From positions 1-34,402 of the forward strand of contig JACRIW010000118.1 of the NCBI GenBank assembly GCA_016215625.1: a DNA stretch of 34,402 nucleotides, in the 5' to 3' direction. This document shows, in pieces, positions 1 to 7,635 of the stretch. Each line of letters opens with the position of its first letter. Position 1 is the first letter of the stretch. A model generated the notes under the pieces. The model made no database searches. It was not told the DNA's origin and saw only the letters and a list, made by a program, of their open reading frames with translations. The translations under genes were made by a program, and so were the position numbers. This DNA comes from Candidatus Eiseniibacteriota bacterium (GTDB taxonomy: Bacteria > Eisenbacteria > RBG-16-71-46).

Positions 1-1074
1 CTCGCGCACCGCCGCGAGATCGCGACCATCCTCGGCTTCAGCTCGGGCGCGCTGCCGACCGCGTTCACGGGCCGCACGCCCGCCGAGCACGGCCGCTGGC
101 TCATGTACCGCCGCGCCGGGCTCGAACCGTCGCCGTTCGAGGGCTTCGGCCGGATCGCGTGGCTGCCGCCGCGCCTGCGCCGCAGCTGGAAGTTCCAGCA
201 GTGGCTCACACGCCGCGTCGCGAAGCGCGTGCACGGCTACTTCAACCTGTACGAGGTGCCGCCGCACGAGCTCGAGCACTTCGATCTCGCCGAGAAGGCC
301 GACATCTTCACGCCGGGTGGGCTGCCGCTCGATTCGCTCTGGGACACGCTGCAGCGCCGCGGCGTGCGCTGGCGCGGCTGGAACTGGCGCACCCCCGAGG
401 CGCAGGCGTACGCGGAGCTGGGCGCCGCGTTGCGGGAGGGGGCGCACGACTTCCTGTTCCTGTACACCGCCGACCTCGACGCGCTGCTGCACCGTGAGGG
501 CTCGCGCGGCGCCGCCGTGCGCGACCGCATGGCGCGCTACGACGCCTGGGTGCGCGAACTCGCCGCCACGGCCGGCCGGCCCGTGTGGCTGTACCTGTGC
601 TCCGACCACGGCATGGTGGACGTCACGGCGCACGCCGACGTCATGGCGCGCGTGAACGCGCTGCCGCATGCGCGCGGGCGCGACTACGTCGCGTTCTACG
701 ACTCGACGATGGCGCGCTTCTGGTGGCGCTCCGGCGCGGCGGGAGAGGCCGCCCGTGACGCCGTGCGCGCCGCGCTCGCGGCCGAGCCGCTCGGGCGCTG
801 GCTGACCGACGACGAACTGCGCGCCGAGGGCGCGCTGTTCGAGAAGCGCGAGTACGGCGACGACGTGTTCCTGCTCGAGCCGGGCGCGCTGCTCGTCCCG
901 AGCTTCATGGGCTCGCGGCCCGTCGCCGGCATGCACGGCTACGACGCCTCGCATCCCGACATGACGGCGCTGCTCGCGTCCAACCGCGAGCTGCCCTCGC
1001 ACGTCCGGCGTCTCGCGGACCTGCGCGCCTTCCTCGAGAGCGAGCTCGACGCGCTCGCGGCGGAGGCCGCATGA
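1..1074 (+). CDS. Alkaline-phosphatase-superfamily phosphodiesterase (5' partial)
   Basis: The reading frame is open from the first base, so the gene starts upstream; 357 residues are visible. The core motif L-C-S-D-H-G-M lies at visible residues 199-205, giving a metal-binding Asp202-His203 pair. A second metal-site motif, M-H-G-Y-D, lies at residues 311-315, followed by S-H-P-D-M. This arrangement is typical of type I phosphodiesterase/nucleotide pyrophosphatase and related phosphonopyruvate-mutase-like members of the superfamily. The nucleophile (Thr or Ser) should lie in the missing N-terminus. The substrate is unknown. Its place at the head of a polysaccharide operon suggests hydrolysis or transfer of a phosphodiester substituent on a lipid or glycan, which is inference. 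The stop codon overlaps the next start (ATGA at 1071-1074), so translation is probably coupled. The Met codon at 103 is internal to the conserved fold and is not the start. Confidence 0.8.
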   Translation, partial: LAHRREIATILGFSSGALPTAFTGRTPAEHGRWLMYRRAGLEPSPFEGFGRIAWLPPRLRRSWKFQQWLTRRVAKRVHGYFNLYEVPPHELEHFDLAEKADIFTPGGLPLDSLWDTLQRRGVRWRGWNWRTPEAQAYAELGAALREGAHDFLFLYTADLDALLHREGSRGAAVRDRMARYDAWVRELAATAGRPVWLYLCSDHGMVDVTAHADVMARVNALPHARGRDYVAFYDSTMARFWWRSGAAGEAARDAVRAALAAEPLGRWLTDDELRAEGALFEKREYGDDVFLLEPGALLVPSFMGSRPVAGMHGYDASHPDMTALLASNRELPSHVRRLADLRAFLESELDALAAEAA

Positions 1075-2648
1075 AGCGCGGCGAAGTCGCGAAGAGCCTG
1101 ACACGCGGCACGTTCTTCCTCGGGATCGAGAAGACGATCGCCATCTCGTCCACGATCGTCTACACGCTGCTGCTCGCGCGATGGCTGGGCCCCACCAAGT
1201 ACGGCATGTTCACGCTCGCGTTCTCGGTGGTGAGCCTCGTGACCGCGTTCACGGGCAACTTCGAGATGTACCTCGAGCGCTACGGCGCCGAGTACCAGGT
1301 CCACGGCCGCATCCGGGCGCTCACGCGCGCCTACTTCACGGCGCTCGGGCTCAAGCTCGCCTTCGGCGTGCTCGCGACCGCGGTGCTGCTCCTGATCACG
1401 CCGCGGCTGTCCGCGTTCTACAAGATTCCCGAGCTCGAGGTGCTGCTGCCGCTGCTCGCGGTCTTCGTCGCGACCGACGGGCTCGCCACGACCGGGCGCG
1501 CGGTCCTGTTCAGCCTGCAGCGGTTCGAGTGGGTGAGCGGGCTCTCGCTCATCTTCAACCTCGGCAAGACGCTGCTCGTCGCGTGGCTGTGGTGGAGCCG
1601 CCAGGGCCTCGCGGCGCTCGCGCTCGGCTTCTCGCTGCTGACCGCCGTGCAGGCCGTGGCGACGCTCTCGGCGTCGCTCTGGGTGCTGCGCAAGGCGCGC
1701 GCCCGGGCCGGCGCCGCCGAGAGCGCCGAGCCCGGACTGGTGGGCTCGATCTTCCGCTACTGCCTGCCGCTCTACGGCGCGCGGCTGTCGTTCCTGTCGG
1801 GACAGAACCTCGGCAAGCTCGTGCTCGGCACCGTCCTCGACGCCACGCAGCTGGGCTACTTCTCGTTCGCCTTCCAGACCGTCGAGCGCTTCGTCGAACT
1901 CGTCCACACGATTCCCGCGGCGATGCTGCCGGCGTTCACGCAGATCGTCGCCAAGGACGAGCGCGAGAAGCTGCGCTACGTCGTGGACCAGGCGTTCCGG
2001 CTCGTGCAGCTGCTCGCGTGCATGCTCTCGTTCGTGCTGTTCGTGTACGCGCACGAGATCGTGCGGCTCGTGGGCAGCCCGCTCTTCGAGCCGGCGATCC
2101 CGCTGCTCCGCGTGATCGCGCTCGTGCCCATCGCGCGCACCGCGCAGCAGCCGCTCACGATGCTGTTCCAGGCCGCCCGCCGCCCCGGCTACGTGTTCAC
2201 GCTCGCCCTCGTGAAGCTGCTTTCCGAGATCGCGGGCTACTTCGTCCTGCTCAAGCCCTTCGGCGCCATGGGCGCCTGCGCGGCGAACCTCGCGGGCGCC
2301 GCGGCCTCGTTCACGGGCGCGCTCATCCTCGCCTCGACGCTCGTGCCCGAGGGCACGTTCGAGCGGCTCGGCGCCGTCGTCCGCAACATCCTGCTGCTCG
2401 CACCCAGCCTGCTGCTCACCCTGTTCGCGGAGCGCGAGCTGGGCGTCCACGGCTCCCTGCCCGTCCGGCTCGTGCTCGTCCTGCCCAGCCTGCTCGGGGT
2501 GTTCGCGCTCGGCCTGCTCAACCGTTACGATTTGGAAAAGGTGTCCTCACTCCCCCTGCCGGGCGCGTGGCTTCCGCGCGTCCGGGACGCGCTCGTGTCG
2601 GTCGCCGACCGCCTGGCGCGCACCTTCGAATACCGGAGAGCCGCATGA
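1071..2648 (+). CDS. Oligosaccharide flippase, Wzx/MATE-like (polysaccharide biosynthesis protein)
   Basis: This 525-residue, highly hydrophobic protein has about a dozen predicted membrane segments and the N-terminal pattern of the MOP/Wzx exporter family: the first helix near residues 20-40, followed by A-R-W-L-G-P-x-x-Y-G. That signature (L-G-P-T-K-Y-G-M) is typical of lipid-linked oligosaccharide flippases. Its role would be to move an undecaprenyl-linked glycan across the inner membrane. The ATG overlaps the upstream stop by 4 bp, and the downstream GT2 gene overlaps its stop in the same way, so the three genes are almost certainly one operon. A second, distinct member of the family lies at 6097-7632. 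The specific glycan cannot be read from sequence. Family assignment is firm; the exporter role is inferred from the family. Confidence 0.85.
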   Translation: MKRGEVAKSLTRGTFFLGIEKTIAISSTIVYTLLLARWLGPTKYGMFTLAFSVVSLVTAFTGNFEMYLERYGAEYQVHGRIRALTRAYFTALGLKLAFGVLATAVLLLITPRLSAFYKIPELEVLLPLLAVFVATDGLATTGRAVLFSLQRFEWVSGLSLIFNLGKTLLVAWLWWSRQGLAALALGFSLLTAVQAVATLSASLWVLRKARARAGAAESAEPGLVGSIFRYCLPLYGARLSFLSGQNLGKLVLGTVLDATQLGYFSFAFQTVERFVELVHTIPAAMLPAFTQIVAKDEREKLRYVVDQAFRLVQLLACMLSFVLFVYAHEIVRLVGSPLFEPAIPLLRVIALVPIARTAQQPLTMLFQAARRPGYVFTLALVKLLSEIAGYFVLLKPFGAMGACAANLAGAAASFTGALILASTLVPEGTFERLGAVVRNILLLAPSLLLTLFAERELGVHGSLPVRLVLVLPSLLGVFALGLLNRYDLEKVSSLPLPGAWLPRVRDALVSVADRLARTFEYRRAA

Positions 2649-3352
2649 CGTCCCCCGCACGCGTGCTGGTCATCATTCCTGCCCACAACGAGGAGGACAG
2701 CCTCCCGGGAACGCTGGCCGAGGTCCGGTCCAAGGCTCCCGGCGTGGACATCCTCATCGTGGACGACGGCTCCCGTGACGGCACGAGCCGGATCTCGCGC
2801 GAGCACGGCGTGCCGGTGGTCCGCCACCCGGTCAATCTCGGAGTCGGCGGTGCGCTGCAGACGGGCTTCCGCTACGCGGTCGAGCACGGCTACGACATCG
2901 GCGTGCAGCTCGACGCGGACGGCCAGCACGATCCGTCCTACCTCGGCGTGCTGCTCGAACCCGTGCTCGAGGGTAAGTGCGACGTCTCGATCGGCTCGCG
3001 CTACGTGACGAGCACGGGCTACAAGGCGCCGCTCAACCGCCGGCTCGGCATGCTGCTGTTCTCGGGCGTGGTGAAGCTGGCCTGCGGCCACACGATCACC
3101 GACACGACCTCGGGATTCCGCGCCTACACGCGCAAGGTCATGGAAGTCTGCCAGCACGACTTCCCGAAGGACTTTCCCGACGCGCCGCTGCTGATCACGT
3201 TCGCGCGAAACGGATTCCGCCTGCTCGAAGTGCCCGTCGTCATGCGTGAACGCGTGGCCGGGCAGTCGTTCTACACGCTCGGCAAGCAGCTCTACTACCC
3301 GTACAAGAACCTTCTGGCGTCGCTCATGGCGCTGATCCGCCGTCCCGTCTAG
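2645..3352 (+). CDS. Family 2 glycosyltransferase (dolichyl/undecaprenyl-phosphate sugar synthase type)
   Basis: A 235-residue soluble GT-A protein. It has the N-terminal I-I-P-A-H-N-E-E signature (residues 10-17), the nucleotide-binding V-D-D-G-S (39-43) and the metal-binding L-D-A-D-G-Q-H-D (89-96). These are the hallmarks of the DPM1/DPG-synthase branch, which transfers a sugar from a nucleotide sugar to a polyprenyl phosphate on the cytoplasmic face. There are no C-terminal membrane helices, which is consistent with the small DPM1-like form. The start ATG at 2645 overlaps the flippase stop. It is followed by a DUF2304 protein and a flippase-like membrane protein, a neighbourhood often seen for this GT2 branch. 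A plausible role is making a polyprenyl-phosphate sugar donor for periplasmic transferases encoded in the window; the sugar is unknown. Confidence 0.87.
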   Translation: MTSPARVLVIIPAHNEEDSLPGTLAEVRSKAPGVDILIVDDGSRDGTSRISREHGVPVVRHPVNLGVGGALQTGFRYAVEHGYDIGVQLDADGQHDPSYLGVLLEPVLEGKCDVSIGSRYVTSTGYKAPLNRRLGMLLFSGVVKLACGHTITDTTSGFRAYTRKVMEVCQHDFPKDFPDAPLLITFARNGFRLLEVPVVMRERVAGQSFYTLGKQLYYPYKNLLASLMALIRRPV

Positions 3353-3355
3353 TCC

Positions 3356-3360
3356 GGAGG
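3356..3360 (+). promoter_or_regulatory. Ribosome binding site GGAGG for the DUF2304 gene
   Basis: A perfect GGAGG ends 5 nt before the GTG at 3366, fixing a GTG rather than an ATG start for the small membrane protein. It lies in the 13-bp gap after the GT2 stop. Confidence 0.7.
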
Positions 3361-3365
3361 CTCCC

Positions 3366-3743
3366 GTGGCTTTTCTCTCGAGAACCCAGATCGTCGTCGC
3401 GGTCGGCGCGGTGCTGCTCGCGCTCTACGTGCTCGACCTCGTGCGCCGCCGGCGGCTGTCCGAGGAGTACTCGCTGCTGTGGGTGATCGCGACGGCCGTG
3501 ATCGCCGTGCTCGGCTTCTCCACGCCGCTGCTCGTGTGGATCACCGACCTGCTCGGCATGATGGGCGCGGCGTCCACCGTGTTCGCGTTCGGCCTCGCCT
3601 TCGCGGTGGCCATGCTGCTGTACCTGTCGATCAAGCTGTCGCGGCTCGGCTTCGAGAACCACGCGCTGACCCGGGACCTCGCGCTGCTGCGCCACGAACT
3701 CGACGAAATGCGCGCCCGCGACGGCGGGGAGGAGAGCAAGTGA
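3366..3743 (+). CDS. DUF2304 family small membrane protein
   Basis: A 125-residue protein with three predicted membrane helices (about residues 7-24, 38-58 and 65-86), a basic R-R-R-R patch after the first, and a charged, probably coiled C-terminal tail (about 90-125). The pattern, including E-E-Y-S-L-L-W after the first helix, matches DUF2304, a family of unknown function commonly found beside DPM1-like GT2 genes. It starts with GTG, supported by a GGAGG ribosome binding site, and its stop overlaps the next GTG (GTGA at 3740). By analogy with small membrane subunits of dolichyl-phosphate-mannose synthases it could anchor or stabilise the soluble GT2 encoded just upstream. That is inference and has not been shown for this family to my knowledge. 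Confidence 0.75.
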   Translation: MAFLSRTQIVVAVGAVLLALYVLDLVRRRRLSEEYSLLWVIATAVIAVLGFSTPLLVWITDLLGMMGAASTVFAFGLAFAVAMLLYLSIKLSRLGFENHALTRDLALLRHELDEMRARDGGEESK

Positions 3744-4744
3744 AGCGTGCCATCCATCTGGCGGTCGCGATCGCGATTTCCGCCGTGTGCGTCTGGGTGT
3801 CCATGAAGGAAGTGGACCTCGCGCTCGTGACGACCGCCCTGAAGAACGCGAACCGCGGCGGTTTCGTCGCCGTCATGGTCATCACGATCTTCGCGTTCTG
3901 GGTGCGCGCGATCCGCTGGAACTACTTCCTGCGGACGGACAAGCACGTGCCGCTGCTGAACCTGTTCAGCGCCACCATGATCGGCTTCATGGCGAACAAC
4001 GTGCTGCCGTTCCGCCTCGGCGAGTTCATCCGCCCGTGGGCGCTCGCGCGCCGCGAAGGGCTCTCGAAGAGCATGCTTATCGCCACCATCGTGGTCGAGC
4101 GCGTCGTGGACATGCTCACGCTGCTCACGATCTTCGGCATCGCGCTCATGGTCGCGCCGATCTCCGAGGACACGGCGGCGGGCAAGATGGTGCAGGGCGG
4201 CGCCCGCATCCTGCTCACGCTGTCGGTCGCGCTCACCGTGTTCGTCGTGGCCGCCGAGCGCAACCGCAAGCTCGCACAGACGCTCGTCGAGATGCTGCCC
4301 GAGAAGCTCCACGCCCGCGTCGCCAAGCTGCTCGACCGCTTCCTCGACGGCTTCGCGCTCTTCCGCGACTTCGGCAAGCTCGTGCAGGTGTTCGCGCTCT
4401 CGTTCGGCATGTTCGGTTGCTTCGCCGTCGCGCTCTGGATCACGGCCTGGTCGCTCGGCATCGCGCTGCCCTGGTACGCGGGGCTCGTCATGCTCGTCGT
4501 CACGGCGATCGGCATCATGGTGCCGGCGGCGCCGGGCTACGTCGGCACGCTGAACATCGCGTGCACCGCCGGCCTCGCGCTGTACGGCGTCGGCAAGGCT
4601 CCGGCGAGCGCGTTCGGCTGGTTCTACTTCTTCAGCCAGTGGCTGCCCATCACCACGGTCGGTCTCATCTTCCTGAACCGCGAAGGACTGTCGCTGCAGT
4701 CGCTCGGCGAAGCGCAGAAGGACACCGAGGCGCCCGCGGCGTGA
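3740..4744 (+). CDS. Flippase-like membrane protein, LPG-synthase TM region family (UPF0104/AglD-like)
   Basis: A 334-residue polytopic protein. The conserved motif L-P-F-R-L-G-E-F-I-R sits at residues 89-98, and V-V-E-R-V-V-D lies at 118-124. Both are diagnostic of the lysylphosphatidylglycerol synthase transmembrane region family (UPF0104), which includes proteins linked to lipid-linked sugar transport. There is no C-terminal synthetase domain, so it is the stand-alone membrane form. The GTG start at 3740 overlaps the DUF2304 stop. It is the last gene of the first plus-strand operon and converges with the DegT gene across 29 bp. A second member lies at 29554-30483. A role in flipping or handling polyprenyl-phosphate sugars made by the adjacent GT2 is a reasonable inference. 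Confidence 0.8.
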   Translation: MKRAIHLAVAIAISAVCVWVSMKEVDLALVTTALKNANRGGFVAVMVITIFAFWVRAIRWNYFLRTDKHVPLLNLFSATMIGFMANNVLPFRLGEFIRPWALARREGLSKSMLIATIVVERVVDMLTLLTIFGIALMVAPISEDTAAGKMVQGGARILLTLSVALTVFVVAAERNRKLAQTLVEMLPEKLHARVAKLLDRFLDGFALFRDFGKLVQVFALSFGMFGCFAVALWITAWSLGIALPWYAGLVMLVVTAIGIMVPAAPGYVGTLNIACTAGLALYGVGKAPASAFGWFYFFSQWLPITTVGLIFLNREGLSLQSLGEAQKDTEAPAA

Positions 4745-4773
4745 CCCTCCCGGGCCCCGGCATCGGCGCCGCG

Positions 4774-5997
4774 TCAGCGGCGGAACGCGCGCGCGATCTT
4801 CGCGACCGCGGCGCAGACGTCGTCGACGTCGGCGGCGCTCATGCGCGGGAACAGCGGCAGCGTGATGGCGCGCGCGTACGCGTGCTCCGCGACCGGGAAC
4901 TGTTCCGGTTTCGCGTTCAGGCTGTCGCGGAAGTGCGGATGCCGGTGGATCGGGATGAAGTGCACCGAGGTGCCGATGTTCTCCGAGCGCAGCTCGTCGA
5001 TGAAGCGCGCCCGGTCGATCGTGACCGCGTCGAGATCCACCGCGATGGGGAACAGGTGCCAGGCGTGCGTGAGCCCCTCGCGCGCGCGCATGAAGCCGAC
5101 CTCGGGCACCGCTGCGAGGTTCGCCTGGTAGCGCGCCACGAGCTCGCCGCGGATGCGCTGGAACTCGTCGAAGCGGTCGAGCTGCCCGAGGCCGATGGCC
5201 GCGAGCACGTCGGACAGGTTGTACTTCCAGCCCGGCGCGACGACTTCGTAGTACCACGAGCCCGTCGCGGTGTAGCGCTTCCACGCGTCGCGGCTCATGC
5301 CGTGCAGGCTGAGCAGCCGGATGCGGTCGGCGACTTCCTCGTCGTCCGTGACCGCGGCGCCACCCTCGCCGGTCGAGAGGTTCTTCGTCGCGTAGAACGA
5401 GAACGCGGTGACCTTCGCGAGCGAGCCCACGGGGCGTCCGCGCCACGCCGCGCCGAGCGCGTGCGCCGCGTCGTCCACGATCGCGATGCCGCGCGGGTCG
5501 CAGATCGCGTGCAGGGCGTCGTAGTCGCAGGGCTGGCCGCCGTAGTCCACGCTCAGCACGACCTTCGTGCGCGGCGTGATCGCGGCCTCGACCGCGCGCG
5601 GATCCATGTTGAGCGTGTCCGGTTCGACGTCCACGAGCACGGGCTTCGCGCCGCAGTGCTCGATGACGTTGACCGTCGCGGCGAACGTCCACGTGGACGT
5701 GATCACCTCGTGCTCCGGGCCCACGCCGAGCGCCTCGAGCGCCAGGTGCAGCGCTCCCGTCGCGCTGTTCACGGCGACGGCGTGCTTCACGCCCGCCATG
5801 GCGGCGATGCGCGCGGCGAGTTCCTGCGTCTTGGGGCCGGTGGTGATCCAGCCGGACTCGAGCGCGTCGAGCACGAGCTGCTTCTCGCGCTCGCCGATCC
5901 ACGGCACGGCGATGGGAAGGTAGTCCTTGCGGACCGGCGCGCCGCCCTGAGAGGCGAGCGTCGCGGTCCCGCGCGTCACGTCGTCGGAGTTCGTCAC
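4774..5997 (-). CDS. DegT/DnrJ/EryC1/StrS family sugar aminotransferase
   Basis: A 407-residue PLP enzyme. The Schiff-base lysine is Lys205 in A-T-K-N-L-S-T-G-E-G-G. The ring-nitrogen aspartate is in V-D-D-A-A-H-A (about Asp176), and the N-terminal S-G-W-I-T-T-G-P-K (48-56) is typical of the nucleotide-sugar aminotransferases. The reaction is transfer of an amino group, usually from glutamate, to a keto-sugar nucleotide. GTG at 5997 is the most upstream sensible start, and a second GTG lies at 5979. No Shine-Dalgarno sequence precedes either. The same frame stays open far upstream (to about 9447), but that part is antisense to two real genes and is not coding. This gene stands alone on the minus strand between two plus-strand operons. 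The keto-sugar could be supplied by the SDR/Gfo fusion at 7636, which is inference. Confidence 0.88.
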   Translation of the reverse strand: MTNSDDVTRGTATLASQGGAPVRKDYLPIAVPWIGEREKQLVLDALESGWITTGPKTQELAARIAAMAGVKHAVAVNSATGALHLALEALGVGPEHEVITSTWTFAATVNVIEHCGAKPVLVDVEPDTLNMDPRAVEAAITPRTKVVLSVDYGGQPCDYDALHAICDPRGIAIVDDAAHALGAAWRGRPVGSLAKVTAFSFYATKNLSTGEGGAAVTDDEEVADRIRLLSLHGMSRDAWKRYTATGSWYYEVVAPGWKYNLSDVLAAIGLGQLDRFDEFQRIRGELVARYQANLAAVPEVGFMRAREGLTHAWHLFPIAVDLDAVTIDRARFIDELRSENIGTSVHFIPIHRHPHFRDSLNAKPEQFPVAEHAYARAITLPLFPRMSAADVDDVCAAVAKIARAFRR

Positions 5998-6003
5998 GCG
6001 GCC

Positions 6004-6009
6004 AGTGTA
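6004..6009 (-). promoter_or_regulatory. Candidate -10 box for a possibly leaderless DegT transcript
   Basis: On the minus strand TACACT lies 6 nt ahead of the GTG start at 5997, so transcription would begin at or next to the start codon. No ribosome binding site is present, which fits a leaderless mRNA. No convincing -35 hexamer was found at 17-18 nt. This is a weak call. Confidence 0.25.
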
Positions 6010-6080
6010 ATGCGCGCGCGTCCCGCGATGCCACACCGAACACGCCGCACGCTCACGTAGAAGATCCTTCGCCCTCCTCG

Positions 6081-6085
6081 AGGAG
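6081..6085 (+). promoter_or_regulatory. Ribosome binding site AGGAG for the second flippase
   Basis: AGGAG lies 11 nt before ATG 6097, rather long spacing but the only purine-rich match. It sits in the 99-bp divergent spacer between the DegT and flippase genes, which must carry the promoter of the second plus-strand operon. No clear -35/-10 pair was recognised for that direction. Confidence 0.45.
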
Positions 6086-6096
6086 CCATTCCCCCG

Positions 6097-7632
6097 ATGC
6101 ATCCTCGCAAATTCGTCCGCGACTCCATGAACTTCGCGTTCGCACAGTACATCGTGCGCGCGACGCTCATGCTGCGCGGCATCGTCGCGGCGCGCATCAT
6201 CGGCCCGGATGCGTTCGGCGCCTGGAGCGCGCTCCAGATGATGATGGAATACGGCACGCTGCCGCTGCTCGGCACGCAGCAGGGCCTCGACCAGATGGTG
6301 CCGCCACGCATCGTCGCGGGCGACGAGGCCGCGCTGCGCCGGGTCAAGCGCGCGGCGCTGTTCAACATCAGCATGCTCACCGCGCTGTTCGTGCTCGCGT
6401 GCGTGGGCTGGGTGACGCTCGGCAGTTCGCGCCTGCTCGGAGCGTGGGGGCCGTGGGGCATCGTGCTCGCGCTCGTCTGCATCGCGACCATCAACCTTTC
6501 GAACTACCAGACGAGCATCCAGCGCTCGCACGGCGACTTCTCGACGATCAGCGGGTGGATGCTCATCCAGGGCGCCATCGGCGGCATCGCCGGGCTCGCG
6601 CTCACGCCGTGGCTGCACGGCTGGGGCCTGCTCGCGGGCTGGACGGCCGGCTGCGTGTTCGCCTTCGCGTATTCGTCGGTGCGTTCGCGCGACAACGCGC
6701 CCATGTCGCCGGTTCCGGCGCCCGAGGGGCTCGATCTCGTCCAGATCGGTTTCCCGATGTTCGTGCTGGTCGCCTCGGCGCTCGTCATGCGTTCGCTCGA
6801 CCGGCTCATCATCCTGCGCTACCTCGGCAACCGCGACTTCGGTTTCTACTCGATCTCGATGATGGCGCTCACGTTCCTGCTCTACATGCCGGACGCGGTC
6901 ACATACGTGATGTATCCGCGCCTCCTCAAGCAGTTCGGTGAGGACGGCGGCGACCCCGCGGGCATCCGCGAGGTGGTGCAGCGCGTCCTGCGCACGAGCT
7001 CGATCTTCGTGCCCGTGCTCTCCGGGCTCGTCTTCCTCGCCGCGGCGCCCGTCGTCGGGCTGCTCCTGCCCAAGTTCCTGCCGGGCATCGGGGCGCTGCG
7101 TGCGCTCGCCTTCGGCGCGCTCGGGCTGGCGTTCGCGAACTTCGCCTCGGTCGTGCTCATGACCGTCGGGCGGCAGGCCATGCTCATGCCCACGGCGCTC
7201 GTCTCGATCATGCTCGGCGCCGCGCTCGACCTGGGGGCCGTGAAGCTGGGCTACGGCATCACGGGCGTCGCCTGGGCGACCCTGGTGACCTACGCCGCCA
7301 ACGGCGCCGTCCTGCTGACCATGGCGCTCACCGGACTGGGCCTGAGGGGCCGGGAAGTGCTGGCCGGAGTGGGGCGTCTCTACCTCCCGATGGGGCTGGC
7401 GATCGCCCTCGTCTGGACACTGGAGCGGTACCTTCCGGGGGCCGATGCCTCCCTCGGTGGGCTCACCCTCCGCATGCTCGGCTCCATGCTCCTCTTCGGT
7501 GTGACCTACACGCTCGCCGTGTGGCCGCTCGCGCACGGCATCGGTATCCGCAAGATGGTTTCCGAGTTCAACCTGCCCATCATCGGCCCGCTGCTCCGGC
7601 GGTTCGGTGACGGGCCTTCGTCCCGGGACTGA
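6097..7632 (+). CDS. Oligosaccharide flippase, Wzx/MATE-like (second copy)
   Basis: A 511-residue polytopic protein with about 12-14 predicted helices. The N-terminal arrangement is a short basic head, a first helix, then A-R-I-I-G-P-D-A-F-G-A-W at about residues 30-41. This matches the Wzx/polysaccharide biosynthesis exporter family and is clearly divergent from the copy at 1071 (A-R-W-L-G-P-x-x-Y-G). The second half contains the typical paired helices and a loop rich in Pro and Gly. It opens the second plus-strand operon and is followed after 3 bp by the SDR-Gfo fusion. Two different flippases in one window suggest either two glycans or two intermediates. The substrate is unknown. Confidence 0.84.
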   Translation: MHPRKFVRDSMNFAFAQYIVRATLMLRGIVAARIIGPDAFGAWSALQMMMEYGTLPLLGTQQGLDQMVPPRIVAGDEAALRRVKRAALFNISMLTALFVLACVGWVTLGSSRLLGAWGPWGIVLALVCIATINLSNYQTSIQRSHGDFSTISGWMLIQGAIGGIAGLALTPWLHGWGLLAGWTAGCVFAFAYSSVRSRDNAPMSPVPAPEGLDLVQIGFPMFVLVASALVMRSLDRLIILRYLGNRDFGFYSISMMALTFLLYMPDAVTYVMYPRLLKQFGEDGGDPAGIREVVQRVLRTSSIFVPVLSGLVFLAAAPVVGLLLPKFLPGIGALRALAFGALGLAFANFASVVLMTVGRQAMLMPTALVSIMLGAALDLGAVKLGYGITGVAWATLVTYAANGAVLLTMALTGLGLRGREVLAGVGRLYLPMGLAIALVWTLERYLPGADASLGGLTLRMLGSMLLFGVTYTLAVWPLAHGIGIRKMVSEFNLPIIGPLLRRFGDGPSSRD

Positions 7633-7635
7633 CCC

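Noticed and set aside
103..105. ATG at 103 as the start of the phosphodiesterase
   Set aside because: The frame is open to the window edge and the upstream residues read as part of the fold, so the gene is 5' truncated.
939..2450. 503-codon minus-strand frame opposite the first flippase
   Set aside because: It is low-complexity, charged sequence with no motif, opposite a convincing membrane protein.
4745..4773. GC-rich 29-bp gap between convergent genes as a terminator
   Set aside because: It contains only short overlapping CCGGG/GGCGCC palindromes, with no clear stem-loop of useful length.
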